Assembly: GCA_958450365.1 (NCBI GenBank)
Contig: CAUEEP010000755.1
Location: 434,001 to 498,000 of the forward strand
Source: Mesorhabditis belari
Taxonomy: Eukaryota; Nematoda; Chromadorea; Rhabditida; Rhabditidae
Direction: 5' to 3'
DNA length: 64,000 nucleotides
In this document: in pieces, positions 46,317 through 57,611 of the stretch
Position numbering within the stretch: the first letter of the stretch is position 1
How the letters are laid out: each line of letters begins with the position of its first letter
The notes under the pieces: generated by a model
Seen by the model: only the letters and a program-made list of their open reading frames with translations
Databases searched by the model: none
What the model was told of the DNA's origin: nothing
Program-made: the position numbers and the translations under genes

Positions 46317-48028
46317 ATGTTCCCAAATTCACCTGCCGACACTGTGGGTGTTAGAGAAAGAAGAGGAAGACTTTTCGACAAGTTACAAAACAACGAAAAT
46401 GTATGTCCCTACAATTGATGAGAGGAAATTGCTAAACTTTATCTATTCTATAGCTGGAACGGTTGATCTGATCATTTGTCCATTCACCATTTTCATGCTT
46501 CTTTTACCCGTTCCCTCGTATCTGAAAGTGTTTCGAAGGATTCAGTTCGCTATTGCGGTGAGTGGGAAATGTGAAGTGATAATGGGTTTTCTAATCATTT
46601 AAATCCTTCAACTTTTTCAGATGAATGCCTTTCTTTTCGCGTTAAATTTCTTCATCCTTCGCCCAGTGCTCACCATTCCAGTGGCACTTTACTCAATTTC
46701 CGGATGGAATCTCAGTCATGAAGCGATTCTTTTTCTATTCGTATGTTCAAAAATATTTAAAATTTTCATTTAATTTCTTACTCTAATGACTTAATCAATT
46801 TAAATCCAGCCAAGAAATTGCCTGAGCTGAGCATTCTATCTAGCTTTACATCTTGCGTGACTGGCTCTGCCTGTACTTACTATTAGCCTAGCTTGCCTGG
46901 TCTAACCTGTGCTGACTTATTCAGTCCATCTTTCACACTCACTTTCAGGCGGCAGTGACAACAAGTGGAGGTTTCGCCGGGGTTTTCCTCCTTGTCGCCT
47001 ATTTTCATCGCGCCGTCGTTTTGGCCCCTTTTCCACAGAAAAGACCACTCACAATCTATTACACAGTTTGTCTTAAAAAATCTCAACATTTCGATTGTCT
47101 TTAGATTTTCACAGTCAGTTTTTCCCTGGCTGGGCTTTTAGCGGTCGGGTATCTTATTTGGGATTTCTTTGTCCTATCTCGCTATCTCGACAATTCGGCG
47201 GTGAAATACTTTTATATCATTTAGCTAATAAAACGTTTTAGTTTCAAGCAATCAAGAGCTTCAGCGCTGTCATTTTCATGAGTGGCGGTTCATTTAGAAT
47301 TATAGTTTATGAGATGACAGCGCCGATTTTCTGGCTATTATGGTTGGTTAGACTAGATAAAGTAGTAAAGTTAGCAGATAGAAAAGAAAAAGAATTCATA
47401 TCGAAATTCAATCTTTTGTTTAGCACGTTTATGGGCACAGTTTATCTCATTCATCGTTTCTCGCTCAATGGCGACAAGAAAATCAGCAAAAAGACGCAAC
47501 AACGACAGAATCAACTTTCCCGGCTCACACTTATTCAGGTTCAAACCACTGGAAAATGTTGCTAGCTTTTGTTGCTAGCTTTTGCACTTAACTTTGAAAG
47601 TTTTCAGACTGTACATTTTAAGGCTGCAATCCTCGGCACAACTTTCCTCGGTCCAGCTTGGATCATAATTTTCGGGATGGCTGAATGGTTACCAGTGGCC
47701 GATATTTGTAAGTTCTGGCTCAATATAGGATATCGACTATATTATCTCATCTTTAGTCCTCTTCTACGGTTTCATTCCACTCACTTTTCACTCACCGGGC
47801 AATTGCGTGGCGCTACTCTGTACTTCGCACTACAGAAAAGTTTTGTACCGCTGGCTTACGGTAATTTAAAAGAAAATTACTAAAAATCAAAAAATTCAGG
47901 ATGGGAAAAAACCGTTGAATCGAGTGACGACTTTTTGGCGGAATAATAGTCAAAATCCGAGTATCGTCGTTGAGGCAGCGAGTAGTTCGAGGAGAATAAG
48001 CAGCAAATCGGATATTGGAAATCGATAA
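46317..48028 (+). pseudogene. Chemoreceptor B, frameshift in exon 1
   Basis: Exons 46317-46560, 46621-46740, 46949-47065, 47105-47200, 47242-47538, 47623-47707, 47757-47860 and 47900-48028 parallel copy C. An extra T in GTGGGTGTTAGAG (about 46347) breaks the first 12 codons from the rest. Everything after it (from EKEEEDFSTSYKTTKMY) is open. A downstream start could rescue most of it. Confidence 0.8.
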
Positions 48029-48159
48029 ATGATTTATAAAAGATGAAAACTATTTCCTCATTGCCAATTAGGGACAACCCAACCGGGTTGTACAGTGATG
48101 CGGCAGGATTATTGCAACCGCCTCAGAGCATCGATTAGATATTGTACTGTGATATCCAA

Positions 48160-48437
48160 GTCTAAACATTTTCTGAAAACTTATCAAATCAGGAATCGTG
48201 ATCTTTTTAGTGAGCTAGGATGAGGGCACAGGCAGGGATGACGATTGTGAGAGTAAAAATCAAGGCCTACAACGGAAATACAGGATGCGGCAGGATTATT
48301 GGAGCCGCCTAGATTTTGTACTATGAGATCCTATTCTAAACAGTCTCAGCACTCAACATCAAAACTTAAAAAGATCAGGAATCGTGATCATTTTAGTGAC
48401 TGTAGAATGAGGGCACAGGCAGGGATGTCAGTTCCAA
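48160..48437. repeat. Locally duplicated spacer
   Basis: A segment with ATCAGGAATCGTGATC and GAGGGCACAGGCAGGGATG occurs twice here (48190-48240 and 48365-48430) and again at 62360-62420. Non-coding. Confidence 0.6.
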
Positions 48438-48692
48438 CAACTATCTCGGTGCTTTACGGATAACGGAGGGGGTTTCGGTGTGTTTTGGCCAATTTGTAGC
48501 TCATTTTTAAGCATCTCAAACTTATCAAATCAAAAAAGATCAGGTTTTAATAAGATTTAGATAGCTTAGAACGTCAGCTTTCAAAAACTATTGATTTAAT
48601 CAAAAGTTATTAACAAAAACCTATCTAAAATTGGGCTACAAGTTGGCCAACCCCCCCCCGCTATCCGTAAAGAACCACGATCTCGATACACT
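48438..48692. mobile_element. Foldback MITE, copy 1
   Basis: Ends ATCTCGGTGCTTTACGGATA and, inverted, TATCCGTAAAGAACCACGAT. A second inverted pair (TTGGCCAATTTGTAGC against GCTACAAGTTGGCC) lies inside. About 250 bp. Sister copy at 62504-62762. Confidence 0.75.
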
Positions 48693-48715
48693 TAAGAAAG
48701 ATCATCAAAAATCAC

Positions 48716-49022
48716 TTGCACAACAGGATTTGGTGTTTTATGCAGGATGATGCTTATGCTTACAAGGCTCGAGTGGTTCAGGAATGGCGCAAGCAGCATT
48801 TTCCCGATTTGACCATCTTTAGCGGCCACCCTCAAATCCCGATCTTAATCCGATGGATTTCAGTGTTTGGAATGTTCTTGAAGCAAAAGCGCATTCCAAC
48901 ATCGATTCGCTTAAGAAATCTCTTCAAAAAGCATGTGATTAACTCGATCCCGCTTACCATTTGCCCACGGTGGATGCATTTTCCAAATGTCATCAGGCGT
49001 TTCTGCCCTAGAGATCTTTTTT
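48716..49022 (+). pseudogene. DD37D transposase 3' remnant, copy 1
   Basis: Second catalytic block FMQDDAYAYKARVVQEWRK, then in another frame NPDLNPMDFSVWNVLEAKA (third Asp) and SLKKSLQKACD. A closely related remnant at 62802-63107 shares the downstream frameshift but has its own deletions. Confidence 0.75.
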
Positions 49023-49860
49023 AAAAGGAAGTCGTTTTTCTTGTTTAATATGTCTTTAAAAATCAATTGTTCAAGTTTTTGAGTCGTTTTCTCTTTTATC
49101 GGTTTCTATCCTTAAAAAAATATTGGTTGCAATAATCCTGTCCCTATAATCAATATTCAAAGATATACTGCCAGGGGCTCCAGGCAGATCCAGAGACTTT
49201 TGTGAGTCAGGCCTGTCCATCCAGGCTTGGCCCTGCCCTTGATATCAGCTAATCTCACAAAATTCAACATTATGTATCTGAAACATTATCTGGCAAAATG
49301 TTTGAGTAATGATTACATTGAATTCCCTTTTTTGAGTCTTACCTTTCAAAATGTAGCTTGAGCACCAGAAATTTGCAATTTGCATCGAATTTGCACCTGT
49401 TTTGGGGAAAAGTTCGGTCGATATTCAGTTCAATAAGTTCAATATTCAAACTTTCAAAGAAGTTAGCTCAAAGAAATTTTCAGTTATCTACAACAAAAAA
49501 TTTACTCGTCATTATGCGCAAAAATCAATTAAACAAAACGCGAAACTTTCTCACAATCGAAGAACAAAAAATAAATCAAATCAAAAAGCATTTCAATACG
49601 TTCTGTCGTAGTAACGCGGGAAACTGTCTGCTTTATCCACGATGAATCCATTGAAACGTTGCAATTCGTCAAACGTTCGTCTCATTGCGGCCATATTGCT
49701 AAAACACCGCAAAGTTTACAAACTAATAAACAGAACTAACTTCAACATTCCGATCATCACTCTTCGTCAAACGTTCGTCTCACTCTTTCTTGCAGCAGCT
49801 TTCGTTCACTTTCCTCCACCGGCTCCGAATTGCAAGTGAAACTAAAAATCGTACTAAGAA
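49023..49860. other. Spacer duplicated at 63110-63970
   Basis: Contains a 95-codon plus-strand frame (49358-49645, ending NAGNCLLYPR) and a Ser/Phe/Leu frame, both without motifs. The second copy has an extra 63 bp near 63559-63621. No supported gene; the ACGTTCGTCTCA segment is locally repeated near 49672 and 49765. Confidence 0.4.
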
Positions 49861-49873
49861 ACGCTACTAAAAA

Positions 49874-51071
49874 TTACTTTTTTCCTTGCTCAATTTCGAT
49901 GCCAACTTCCTTGGGTATAAGTCCTGTGAACAACACGTCATCATTCTAAACAGAATTCTTGAAACAGCTACAACAAGAAGTATATCTTTTAAAAAAGAAA
50001 ACTTGCCGAAAGGTAGTATTCCCTGTCCTCAGCCCCATCGATGAGTTTAGGCAATGTGGCGAACGATTGTAAAACGGCTAATCCAGTGCAGAAAGGAGGC
50101 CAAGCTTTGCCTCCAGTGTACGCCTCGTTGGCCACATACCTAAATTTTTCAGATTGAATGAATTGATATAAAAGCTAAATCTTACCATGGAGACTCTTAA
50201 AATAAACAAGTAAAATCATTAAATGTGAAATTTACCGTCAATTTTGAGAATAAGCTCAACATTCGGACATTCTTCGTGTACAAAGCGCATCCATGAAAGA
50301 TACTAAAATATTTCCCATTAAATGCAAGTTTTGACTGCATTTAAAGTTTAAAGACTGCTTCTTCATTGATCTAAACACAAAAGTTGTTAAATATCCAAAT
50401 CCAAGTCGAACCATATCATTTTCATCCTAGTAATCGCTTGTGCCGACGACAAAAAACACTCGAAATCCAAACTAAATGAAGATTATTGATAATAAATCTA
50501 AAGTATTACCTTTTCTTGCCATTTCTTATGTGCCCATGTTTCACGAATTGTCTGCCGTTTCGGCTAATTCTCTTTCTCTTTTAAATCGGTTCCCCACTTT
50601 CCTGCGCTCTAGCTTTATTTTAGATTGTGTGCTCACCAATATCGAGGACAGAGTCGTAGGCGTCAAGAGAATTGCCCCACTTCCCGGAGTTGACCACTAT
50701 GCCACTATGCCATCATCAAGCTACCGGATTGGCATAAATTTTGGCATAAATCCGAGTCGATCCTTCCAGATTTTGCTGAAATCAGCGCCTCAACGTCTGT
50801 TGATTCACTTTTCTGGGACGACCGCTTCCTCACTTTCGTGTGAGCCGGCTGTCACTTTTTTAGGAATTGCTGAAACTACCATCGGGCAGTCCTTTCCTTG
50901 ACACTTGTTGATCCATAAAAAGACTTGATTTCTCTCGCTACTTTGGCCGCGGAAATCCTCTTCAAACATCGTTGATGCAGGTGTTGATGGATTTCTTCGC
51001 GAGACGGCGTCATTTGATCGATCACAACTTTTTGTTTTTGTTTTTGGTTTCGAAGAAAGAAAATTTAGCAC
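49874..51071 (-). pseudogene. GT31 beta-1,3-glycosyltransferase, decayed
   Basis: A Golgi-type galactosyltransferase family. Recognisable on the minus strand: KRQTIRETWAHKKWQEK (R..IR.TW motif, about 50560-50510), FGFRVFFVVGTSDY, SMKKQS, WMRFVHEECPNVELILKID (just before the metal-binding acidic motif), YVANEAYTGGKAWPPFCTG (the YPPYCSG-type block), and NDDVLFTGLIPKEVGIE (the EDV.ftG motif) to a TAA at 49874. A frame at 51071-50805 (SAIPKKVTAGSHE) may be the stem. Several stops between 50800 and 50560 and a TAG after SDY argue for a pseudogene. Introns are short and still recognisable. Confidence 0.65.
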
Positions 51072-51394
51072 ATAAAACTAGAATTGTAAAGCAGTATCAT
51101 AAAAAAAAGAGAAAGAAAAAGTGTTAATTTGTCGCTGAATACGAATCAAATCAAACGAAAAAAAAATCGCAATTTTTTATGGGATAACCTAATAAATTGA
51201 TAAGGAAAATGGAGTGAAAAAAGCTATTTCTTTTCCAGAGTTTCCCTGATAAAACAGATATGTGTGAAGTGAGGATGTTAGTCATCAAAAGATCCTTTTT
51301 AAATAGAAAAAGAGAGATAAACCAGTGTAAACTCTAATGCCAAAAGATTCGATTTTCTTAAAAACATCAATGAAACTCAAAGGTTTCAATTTTA

Positions 51395-51925
51395 ACTCGT
51401 AATTTTTATGAAAACACGGAAAAAGATTTTATTTTCACAGAGTAATCCAATAAAATAATGTCAAAAAGGTGGAAACATACGAAAACAAACACGTATAGCT
51501 TTTTATAGAAAACCATTTTGCAAAAACGGAAAGCAGATTCGGAATCAGCGTGAAATTCTGCGTCGAATGGTTTATGGTTTATCAAATTTGGCACATCCAA
51601 ATCCCTTGTAAAGTTGACTATAATCAGTTGTACTCTCAAATAATGCCGTTCCTACAGCAATTCTTGAAAAAGGAAAACTGTACCCATTTTTTTACGTGTA
51701 ATTTCTTGGAGTCGACTTATAAATAATAGAACAAAATGTTCCTGAATTGGTGGATTCGTTTTCAAGAAATTCGAGTCAAATTTATACTCAAGCTTATACA
51801 TATATAACGATGTTTATACACGTATAACTTTTTAAATAAGGCCATTTTGTAAAAACGGAAAGCAGATTCGGAATCAGCGTGAAATTCTGCGTCGAATGGT
51901 CTATGGCTTATCTCATTCGGCCACA
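51395..51925. repeat. Dispersed repeat, left partner of a large inverted pair
   Basis: Contains two copies of a core with GCAGATTCGGAATCAGCGTG (51535 and 51860). The full stretch 51600-51925 is the inverted copy of 56820-57125. The core also occurs near 11600, 56660 and 58710. No transposase. Confidence 0.8.
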
Positions 51926-52012
51926 TCCTACTGTTCCCTTTCCCTTATTAACAACCAGTTTTAACTGAGCGATAACGATACAAATAAAACATACTTTTAC
52001 AAATAAAATAAA

Positions 52013-52236
52013 ACATACTCCAACCCGGCGTGGAATACCCAAAGGATCGATGTGGTGGCCCTTCAAATACGCTGCCAGTCAACGGAACGGGACACACGAC
52101 ACAATGGTCTTCTCGTGCATCGCGAAGGTTGTGTGGCGTCTCAACTTGGCAAGCGGTGTGGACCCGTTCCATGGAGAACATCAAGGCTTATTGGCCACCT
52201 GGTACTCCCGCTGGATCAATTGCCTTTTACCAATAA
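52013..52236 (+). pseudogene. Unknown gene fragment, copy 2
   Basis: The 3' half of the 43.9 and 59.3 kb fragments with internal deletions: ends AYWPPGTPAGSIAFYQ like copy 3. Frame breaks are numerous. Confidence 0.55.
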
Positions 52237-52838
52237 GCCCATATTTTAGTGAAATAAACTGTTTTTGTAGAATCAAAACTGCAGAAAAGAAGTGAAAACA
52301 AGCATATAAAACAAATTTACTGAAACTACCTAAGGTGCAGAGGGAAAAAAATCCCTTTTGCCTCCGATAAAGTCCCCACATCCCTCCGATAAATCCTCTT
52401 GAATTAACTTGAAATTTCATATAAATATGAATCGGATAATTGGGCGTCAAGTTACGGTCGAAAAAACGAATTTCGATAATTGTGCCCAACTCTGGATACA
52501 GAGTGGCCGACGAAATTTGGTGCCAGGTTTTTGACTCGTTGATGATGCCGGATCTTTGCCTCTGTTGTGTCTTTTTGCTGACTTTCTTGTCGCTATTAAA
52601 CGATGTCGCTACTAAACGATGTCGCTATTAAAAGCGAGAAACGATGGATGAAATATTAGGGTGGTGCAAAAGAAACTGCCGATGGGTATCAGCTCTCATT
52701 TATCAGAAACGAGCGTTGCTAACGGCATTATTGTTTTTTATGTTTTGGTCGCATATTTGTTTGCTATTTATTTCGACATTTGAATTTTTTGGTTGTTGTT
52801 TATTTTATTTAAAAATGCTTATATTTTTTATTTAGATC

Positions 52839-53960
52839 ATGGTCGAGCAAAAGTTTGTGCTACGAGCAGCATTACTGTTTAACTTCAAAATTGGAAAGTC
52901 TGCTGCCGAATCGCATCGTTGTCTCGCAAGGAACCAAAAGAGAAAAGGAACCAAATTTGTAGAGAAAAGGAGCCAAATTTGTAGAAAAAGGAACCAAGTC
53001 TGCTACCGAATCACATCGTTCTCTCTGTGCTGCTTTCGGAGATGGCAGTTTGTCTCTCAGGCAGTGTCAGACTTGGTTTCAACGATTCCGAGAGGGAGAC
53101 AAGACTTTGGAAGATTACGAGCACGGTTCGAGGCCAGAAGTCGTGAACGAAGCCAAGCTGAGGGACGTTATTCAGGCCGATCCATGCCAATCTGCTCGAG
53201 ATTTTGCGAAAATATTCCATTGTGATCATATCACCATCGAACGCCATCTTCACGCTATTGGAAAGAAAAGTCGTTGTGGAATATGGGTCCCTCATCAACT
53301 CAGTGATGCTAACCTCGCATCCCGCATTTCCATCCATCGCTGGCATTCTCCTGAATCGTGTAAAGAATAGCGGATTTCTTGATTCTATCGTGACATCGGA
53401 TGAGAAATGGATTGCATACGACAGCTTTACGCGAGAACGACAGTGGCTGAGCGCCGGCGAACGTGCTATTCCAACCCCAAGGCCCGAAATCCACGGGAAT
53501 AAGATCTTATTGTATTGTGTGGAACAGCAAGGGTTTGGTGTACTTTGAATTACTGGAACATGGAAAAGCGGTCACTGCGGACTCGTATGCTCATCAGTTG
53601 AACAGAGTGTGCAAAGCAATGGAACGCCAGGGTGCGGACATGACTTCGGTGAAGCTCTTGCATAACAATGCTAAGCCGCATGTTGCGAAAATCACTCAGC
53701 AGAAAATCCAAGAATTTGGAGATGGGAAGTCCTGTCTCACCCGCCATATTCTCCTGATATGGCTCCAAGTGATGATCACCTATTTCGCTCGATGCAGCAC
53801 TTTCTGAAGGAGAAGCAGTTCAAGAATGATGATGAGGCCCGTAACTGGGTGCTCAACTATCTCGATTCCCCAGGAGTTCCAGTTCTTTGAAGATGGCATT
53901 CGGTCTCTTCACGTTCGATGGAGGAAAGTCATCGATGCTTGTGGTGAATATTTTGATGAA
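52839..53960 (+). pseudogene. Mariner transposase with minisatellite insertion
   Basis: Starts MVEQKFVLRAALLFNFKIGK, with SAAESHR at the first helix-turn-helix; a tandem repeat then interrupts. After it: SLRQCQTWFQRFREGDKTLE, ARDFAKIFHCDHITIERHLH, first catalytic block IVTSDEKWIAYDSFTRERQW, GLVYFELLEHGKAVTADSYA, second block LLHNNAKPHVAKI, third YSPDMAPSDDHLFRSMQHF. At least three frameshifts (near 53320, 53530 and 53735) separate the blocks. The second catalytic Asp reads Asn (HNNAKPH). Inactive. Confidence 0.88.
52928..52995. repeat. Minisatellite inside mariner, same unit as the astacin-intron array
   Basis: About three copies of a 21-23 bp unit (AAAAGGAACCAAATTTGTAG), the complement of the unit at 35789-36085. 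The transposase sequence TCTGCTGCCGAATCGCATCG before it is repeated after it as TCTGCTACCGAATCACATCG, so about 30 bp of host sequence is duplicated around the array. Confidence 0.9.
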
Positions 53961-54415
53961 TAAAGATTTCTCGCTTTGATGTTATGTTTTTTTCAATTTA
54001 CCGTCAAGTCGGCGGTTTCTTTTACATCATCCTCATAGATTGTGCCCCTAAACGTGTTAAACAAAAGATTGCATTTCGATATGAATTCTTCTTCGTTTCT
54101 ATCTGCTAACTTCACTGTTTTATCTAGTCTAACCAAGCTGTCAGAAAATCGGCGCTATTACCCCATAAATATAAATAAATTATACTGTGTTTCTCTTCTC
54201 AAACATTTCCCTACGACAATCTACACTAACTCTATAAGAAGATTCATCAAAATTAGAGATGAAGCATAGAATAGTTCTGGAGAAAAGAATTTTGGCGAAG
54301 AACTATCAGATCAAAGCATGTTTCCAACACCAAATATCACTTTAGTTTTTACAAAAGAAAAATGTTTGCTTTAAAAGAAGTGAACCAAACCTATGCAATT
54401 TTTTTAGATTTTCAG

Positions 54416-56177
54416 ATGTTCCCACATTCACCTGCTGACACTGTGGGTGTAGAGAAAGAAGGCGAAAACTTTTCGACAACTTGCAAAACAATGAAAATGT
54501 ATGCCCCTACAATTGATGAGAAGAAATTGCTAAACTTTATCTATTCTATAGCTGGAACGATTGATCTAATCATTTGTCCATTCACCATTTTCATGCTTCT
54601 TTTACCCGTTCCCTCGTATCTGAAAGTGTTTCGGAGGATTCAGTTCGCTATTGTGGTGAGTGGGAAATGTGAAGCGATAATGGGTTTCAAATCAGTTAAA
54701 TCCTTCAACTTTTTCAGATAAATGCCTTTCTTTTGGCGTCAACTTTCTTCATCCTTCGCCCAGTGCTCACCACGCCATTGGCAATTTACTCAATTTCCGG
54801 ATGGAATCTCAGTCAGGAAGCGATTTTTTCTCTATTCGTATGTTCAACTATTAAAAATTTTCATTTAATCTGTTACTCTAATGACTTAATCAATTTATAC
54901 CCAGCCAAGAAATTGCCTGTGCTGAGAATCCGATCTAGCTTTACATCTTGCGTGACTGACTCTGTCTGTACTTATTATTAGCCTAACCTGCCTAGTCTAA
55001 CCTGTGCTGACTCATTCAGTCCATCTCTCACGCTCACTTTCAGGTGGGAATGATAATAAGTGGAGGTTTCTCCGGGATTTTCCTCCTTGTCGCCTATTTT
55101 CATCGCGCCGTCGTTTTGGCCCCTTTTCCACAGAAAAGACCACTCACAATCTATTACACAGTTTGTCTTAAAAAAATCTCAAAATCTCTATTGTCTTTAG
55201 ATTTTAACAGTCAGTTTTTGCCTGGCTGGGCTTTTAGCGATCGGGTATTTTATTTGGGATTTCTTTGCCCTATCTCGCTATCTCGACAATTCGGAGGTGA
55301 AATACTTTTATATCTTTTAGCTAGTAAAACATTTTAGTTCCAAGCAATCAAGAGCTTCAGCGCTGTCACCTTCTTCAGTGGCGGTTCATTTAGAATTATA
55401 GTTTATGGGACAATAGCGCCGGTTTCCTGGCTATTTTGGTTGGTTAGACTAGATAAAACAGTAAAGTTAGCAGATGGAAACGAGGAAGAATTCATATCAA
55501 AATCCAATCTTTTGTTTAGCACGTTTATGGGCACAATTTATCTCATTCATCGTTTCTCGCTTAATAGCGACAAGAAAAGCAGCAAAAAGACGCAACAACG
55601 ACAGAATCAACTTTACCGGCTCACCCTTATTCAGGTCCAAACCACTGGAGAATGTTGTTAGCTTTAGCACTTAACTTTGAAAGTTCTTAGACCGTACACC
55701 TTTAGGCTGCAATCCTCGGCACAACTGTCTTGGGTCCAGCTGTGATCATAATTTTCGGGATGGCTGAATGGTTACCAGTGGCCGATATTTGTAAGTTCTG
55801 GCTGAACATAGGATATCGACGATGTTATCTCATCTTTAGTCCTCTTCTACGCTTTCATTCCACTCACTTTTCACTCACCGGGCAATTGCGTGGCGCTACT
55901 CTGTACTTCGCACTACAGAAAAGTTGTGTACCGCTGGCTTACGGTAATTTAAAAGAAAATTACTAAAAATCATAGGAAAAACTGACTTTTTCAGACTAGA
56001 TTTTGAAGTTTGAGATAAATTTTAAAAATCTAATCGCAAAAAATTCAGGATGGGAAAAAGCCGTTGAATCGAGTGAAGACTTTTTGTCGGAATGATGGTC
56101 GAAATCCGAGTATCATTGTTGAGGCAGCGAGTAGTTCGAGGAGAATAAGCAGCAAATCGGATATTGGAAATCGATAA
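54416..56177 (+). CDS. Chemoreceptor C, the intact copy
   Basis: Exons 54416-54655, 54718-54837, 55044-55160, 55201-55296, 55338-55634, 55706-55790, 55840-55943 and 56049-56177 join to 395 residues with no stop or frameshift. TM1 FIYSIAGTIDLIICPFTIFM, TM2 AFLLASTFFILRPVLTTPLA, TM3 GGFSGIFLLVAYFHRAVVLA, TM4 SFCLAGLLAIGYFIWDFFAL, TM5 TIAPVSWLFWLVRL, a long basic third loop (NSDKKSSKKTQQRQNQ), TM6 VLGPAVIIIFGMAEWLPVAD, TM7 FYAFIPLTFHSPGNCVALLC, then a Ser/Arg tail. Family and odour or ligand are unknown; a role in chemosensory cilia is the family expectation. Last intron is longer than in A and B, as in D. Confidence 0.85.
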
Positions 56178-56640
56178 ATGATTTATAAAAGATGAAATCT
56201 ATTTCCGCATTGCCAATCAGGGACAACCCAATCGGGTTGTACAGGGTGCAGCGGGATTCTTGCAACCGCCTCAGGGCATCGATTAGATTTTCAGCAGAAA
56301 TAAAGCATTTATATAAAGCAACAGAAAAGTTCTTGTGGACTTTCTCCGGCCACTTTCAGATGCTTTTAGATGCAAATTTTACTAGAAAAGCAAACGCAAA
56401 GCAAACTCTTCTCATAGCGGAAAGCAGAATAAGTACTAAAGTTGTGGCAATTAAAGTTATATCAAGTTCGTAAATATTATTTTATTTGTTGCTTTGTGAT
56501 CATTGTAAAGTAATTACTTTTCTTTAATCTCTTCGTTGTTGGCTAAAAAGAAAACGAGCTTTAAATGCCAGCCTTTCCCAAGTGAGACCACATCGACAGT
56601 GATGTTCACCGGGAAACGAGCTGAAAGTTACCCATAACCC
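56178..56640. other. 3' flank of receptor C
   Basis: Contains the block GACAACCCAATCGGGTTGTACAGGG shared (in part) with the flanks of A, B and D. No gene; the 93-codon frame at 56192 is flank sequence. Confidence 0.5.
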
Positions 56641-57130
56641 ATTCGACGCAGAATTTCACGCTGATTCCGAATCTGCTTTCGGTTTTTGCAAAATCGCCTT
56701 GTTTAAAAAGTTATACGTGTTTTAAGTTTTAGCGTCGAAATAAAGATCGAGAGTGAAACTGGTAAGTCAAATACCTGTCAAATAATGCCTTTTCTAAAGC
56801 ATTTTCAAGAATTGCTGTAGAAACGGCATTATTTGAGAGTACAACTGATTATAGTCAACTTTACACGGGATTTGGATGTGCCAAATTTAATAAACCATAA
56901 ACCATTCGACGCAGAATTTCACGCTGATTCCGAATCTGCTTTCCGTTTTTACAAAATGACCTTGTTTAAAAAGTTATACGTGTATAAACATCGTTATATA
57001 TGTATAAGCTTGAGTATAAATTTGACTCGAATTTCTTGAAAACGAATCCACCAATTCAAGAACATTTTGTTCTATTATTTATAAGTCGACTCCAAGAAAT
57101 TACACGTAAAAAAATGGGTACAGTTGTCCT
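56640..57130. repeat. Dispersed repeat, right partner of the large inverted pair
   Basis: Inverted copy of 51600-51925, including TTATACGTGTATAAACATCG and CAATTCTTGAA-type ends, plus an extra core at 56645-56700. Together the pair brackets cassette C and receptor C. Confidence 0.8.
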
Positions 57131-57611
57131 TTTAAAATTTTAGAGTTCTTTGAAAAATTATTATTTTCCAGCTTAAATCCAGTTTTTAATGGGTCAATGA
57201 ATAGGCAATGGAACTCATTGCCTATACATTAACCCATTAAAAACTTGTCTAAAGGCTCAAAAAGTGACCAAGTCGACTTCAGCTGAAGAAATCGCTTATT
57301 TCTTTACCTGAAGCCCGCTCTGCTTTTTTGTCAAAAACTTTTTGAAATATAGTCAAGCTTCTCAAAAAATGTGGGAAGAATTGATGGCTTCGTTTTTGAG
57401 TACTTGATTTTAGTTTTTAAATGAAACCCATTGCCTATATAACCCATTAAAAACTTGTCTAAAGGCTGCTCGCTTCAGCTGAAGAAATCTCTGATTGTTT
57501 TTTTGTCAAAAACTTTTTGAAATATAGTCAAGTTTATCAAGAATTGATGGCTTGGTTTTTGAGAAATCACCGTGCAACCTTTTTCCGAGAACTTTCTTTC
57601 CAACCTGATAT
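57130..57611. repeat. Hairpins and duplicated spacer
   Basis: GGCAATGGAACTCATTGCC (57208-57226) is a perfect-looking short hairpin. The sequence ATTAAAAACTTGTCTAAAGG and AACTTTTTGAAATATAGTCA occurs at 57236/57330 and again at 57448/57510, a direct duplication of about 200 bp. Confidence 0.65.

Larger units (their letters stand above)
52656..54035 (+). mobile_element. Mariner element in cassette C
   Basis: TA at 52654-52655 and 54036-54037. Left terminus TTAGGGTGGTGCAAAAGAAA, right complement TGAGGATGATGTAAAAGAAA. Length 1380 bp, slightly long because of an internal tandem-repeat insertion of about 100 bp in the transposase. An irritans-like terminus. Confidence 0.92.
52181..54155 (-). pseudogene. 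Inverted exon-5 cassette preceding receptor C, split by a mariner
   Basis: The cassette's distal part lies at 52300-52653 (NLTPNYPIHIYMKFQVNSRG on the minus strand) and the receptor-derived part resumes at 54036-54150. The 1.4-kb element at 52656-54035 sits between them at a TA. In cassettes A, B and D the same position is uninterrupted. Confidence 0.8.

Noticed and set aside
49358..49645. 95-residue gene in the duplicated spacer
   Set aside because: The second copy carries a 63-bp insertion in the middle and composition is Lys/Asn/Phe biased; no motif.
50476..50901. 141-residue plus-strand frame
   Set aside because: Antisense to the GT31 remnant, whose motifs explain the conservation.
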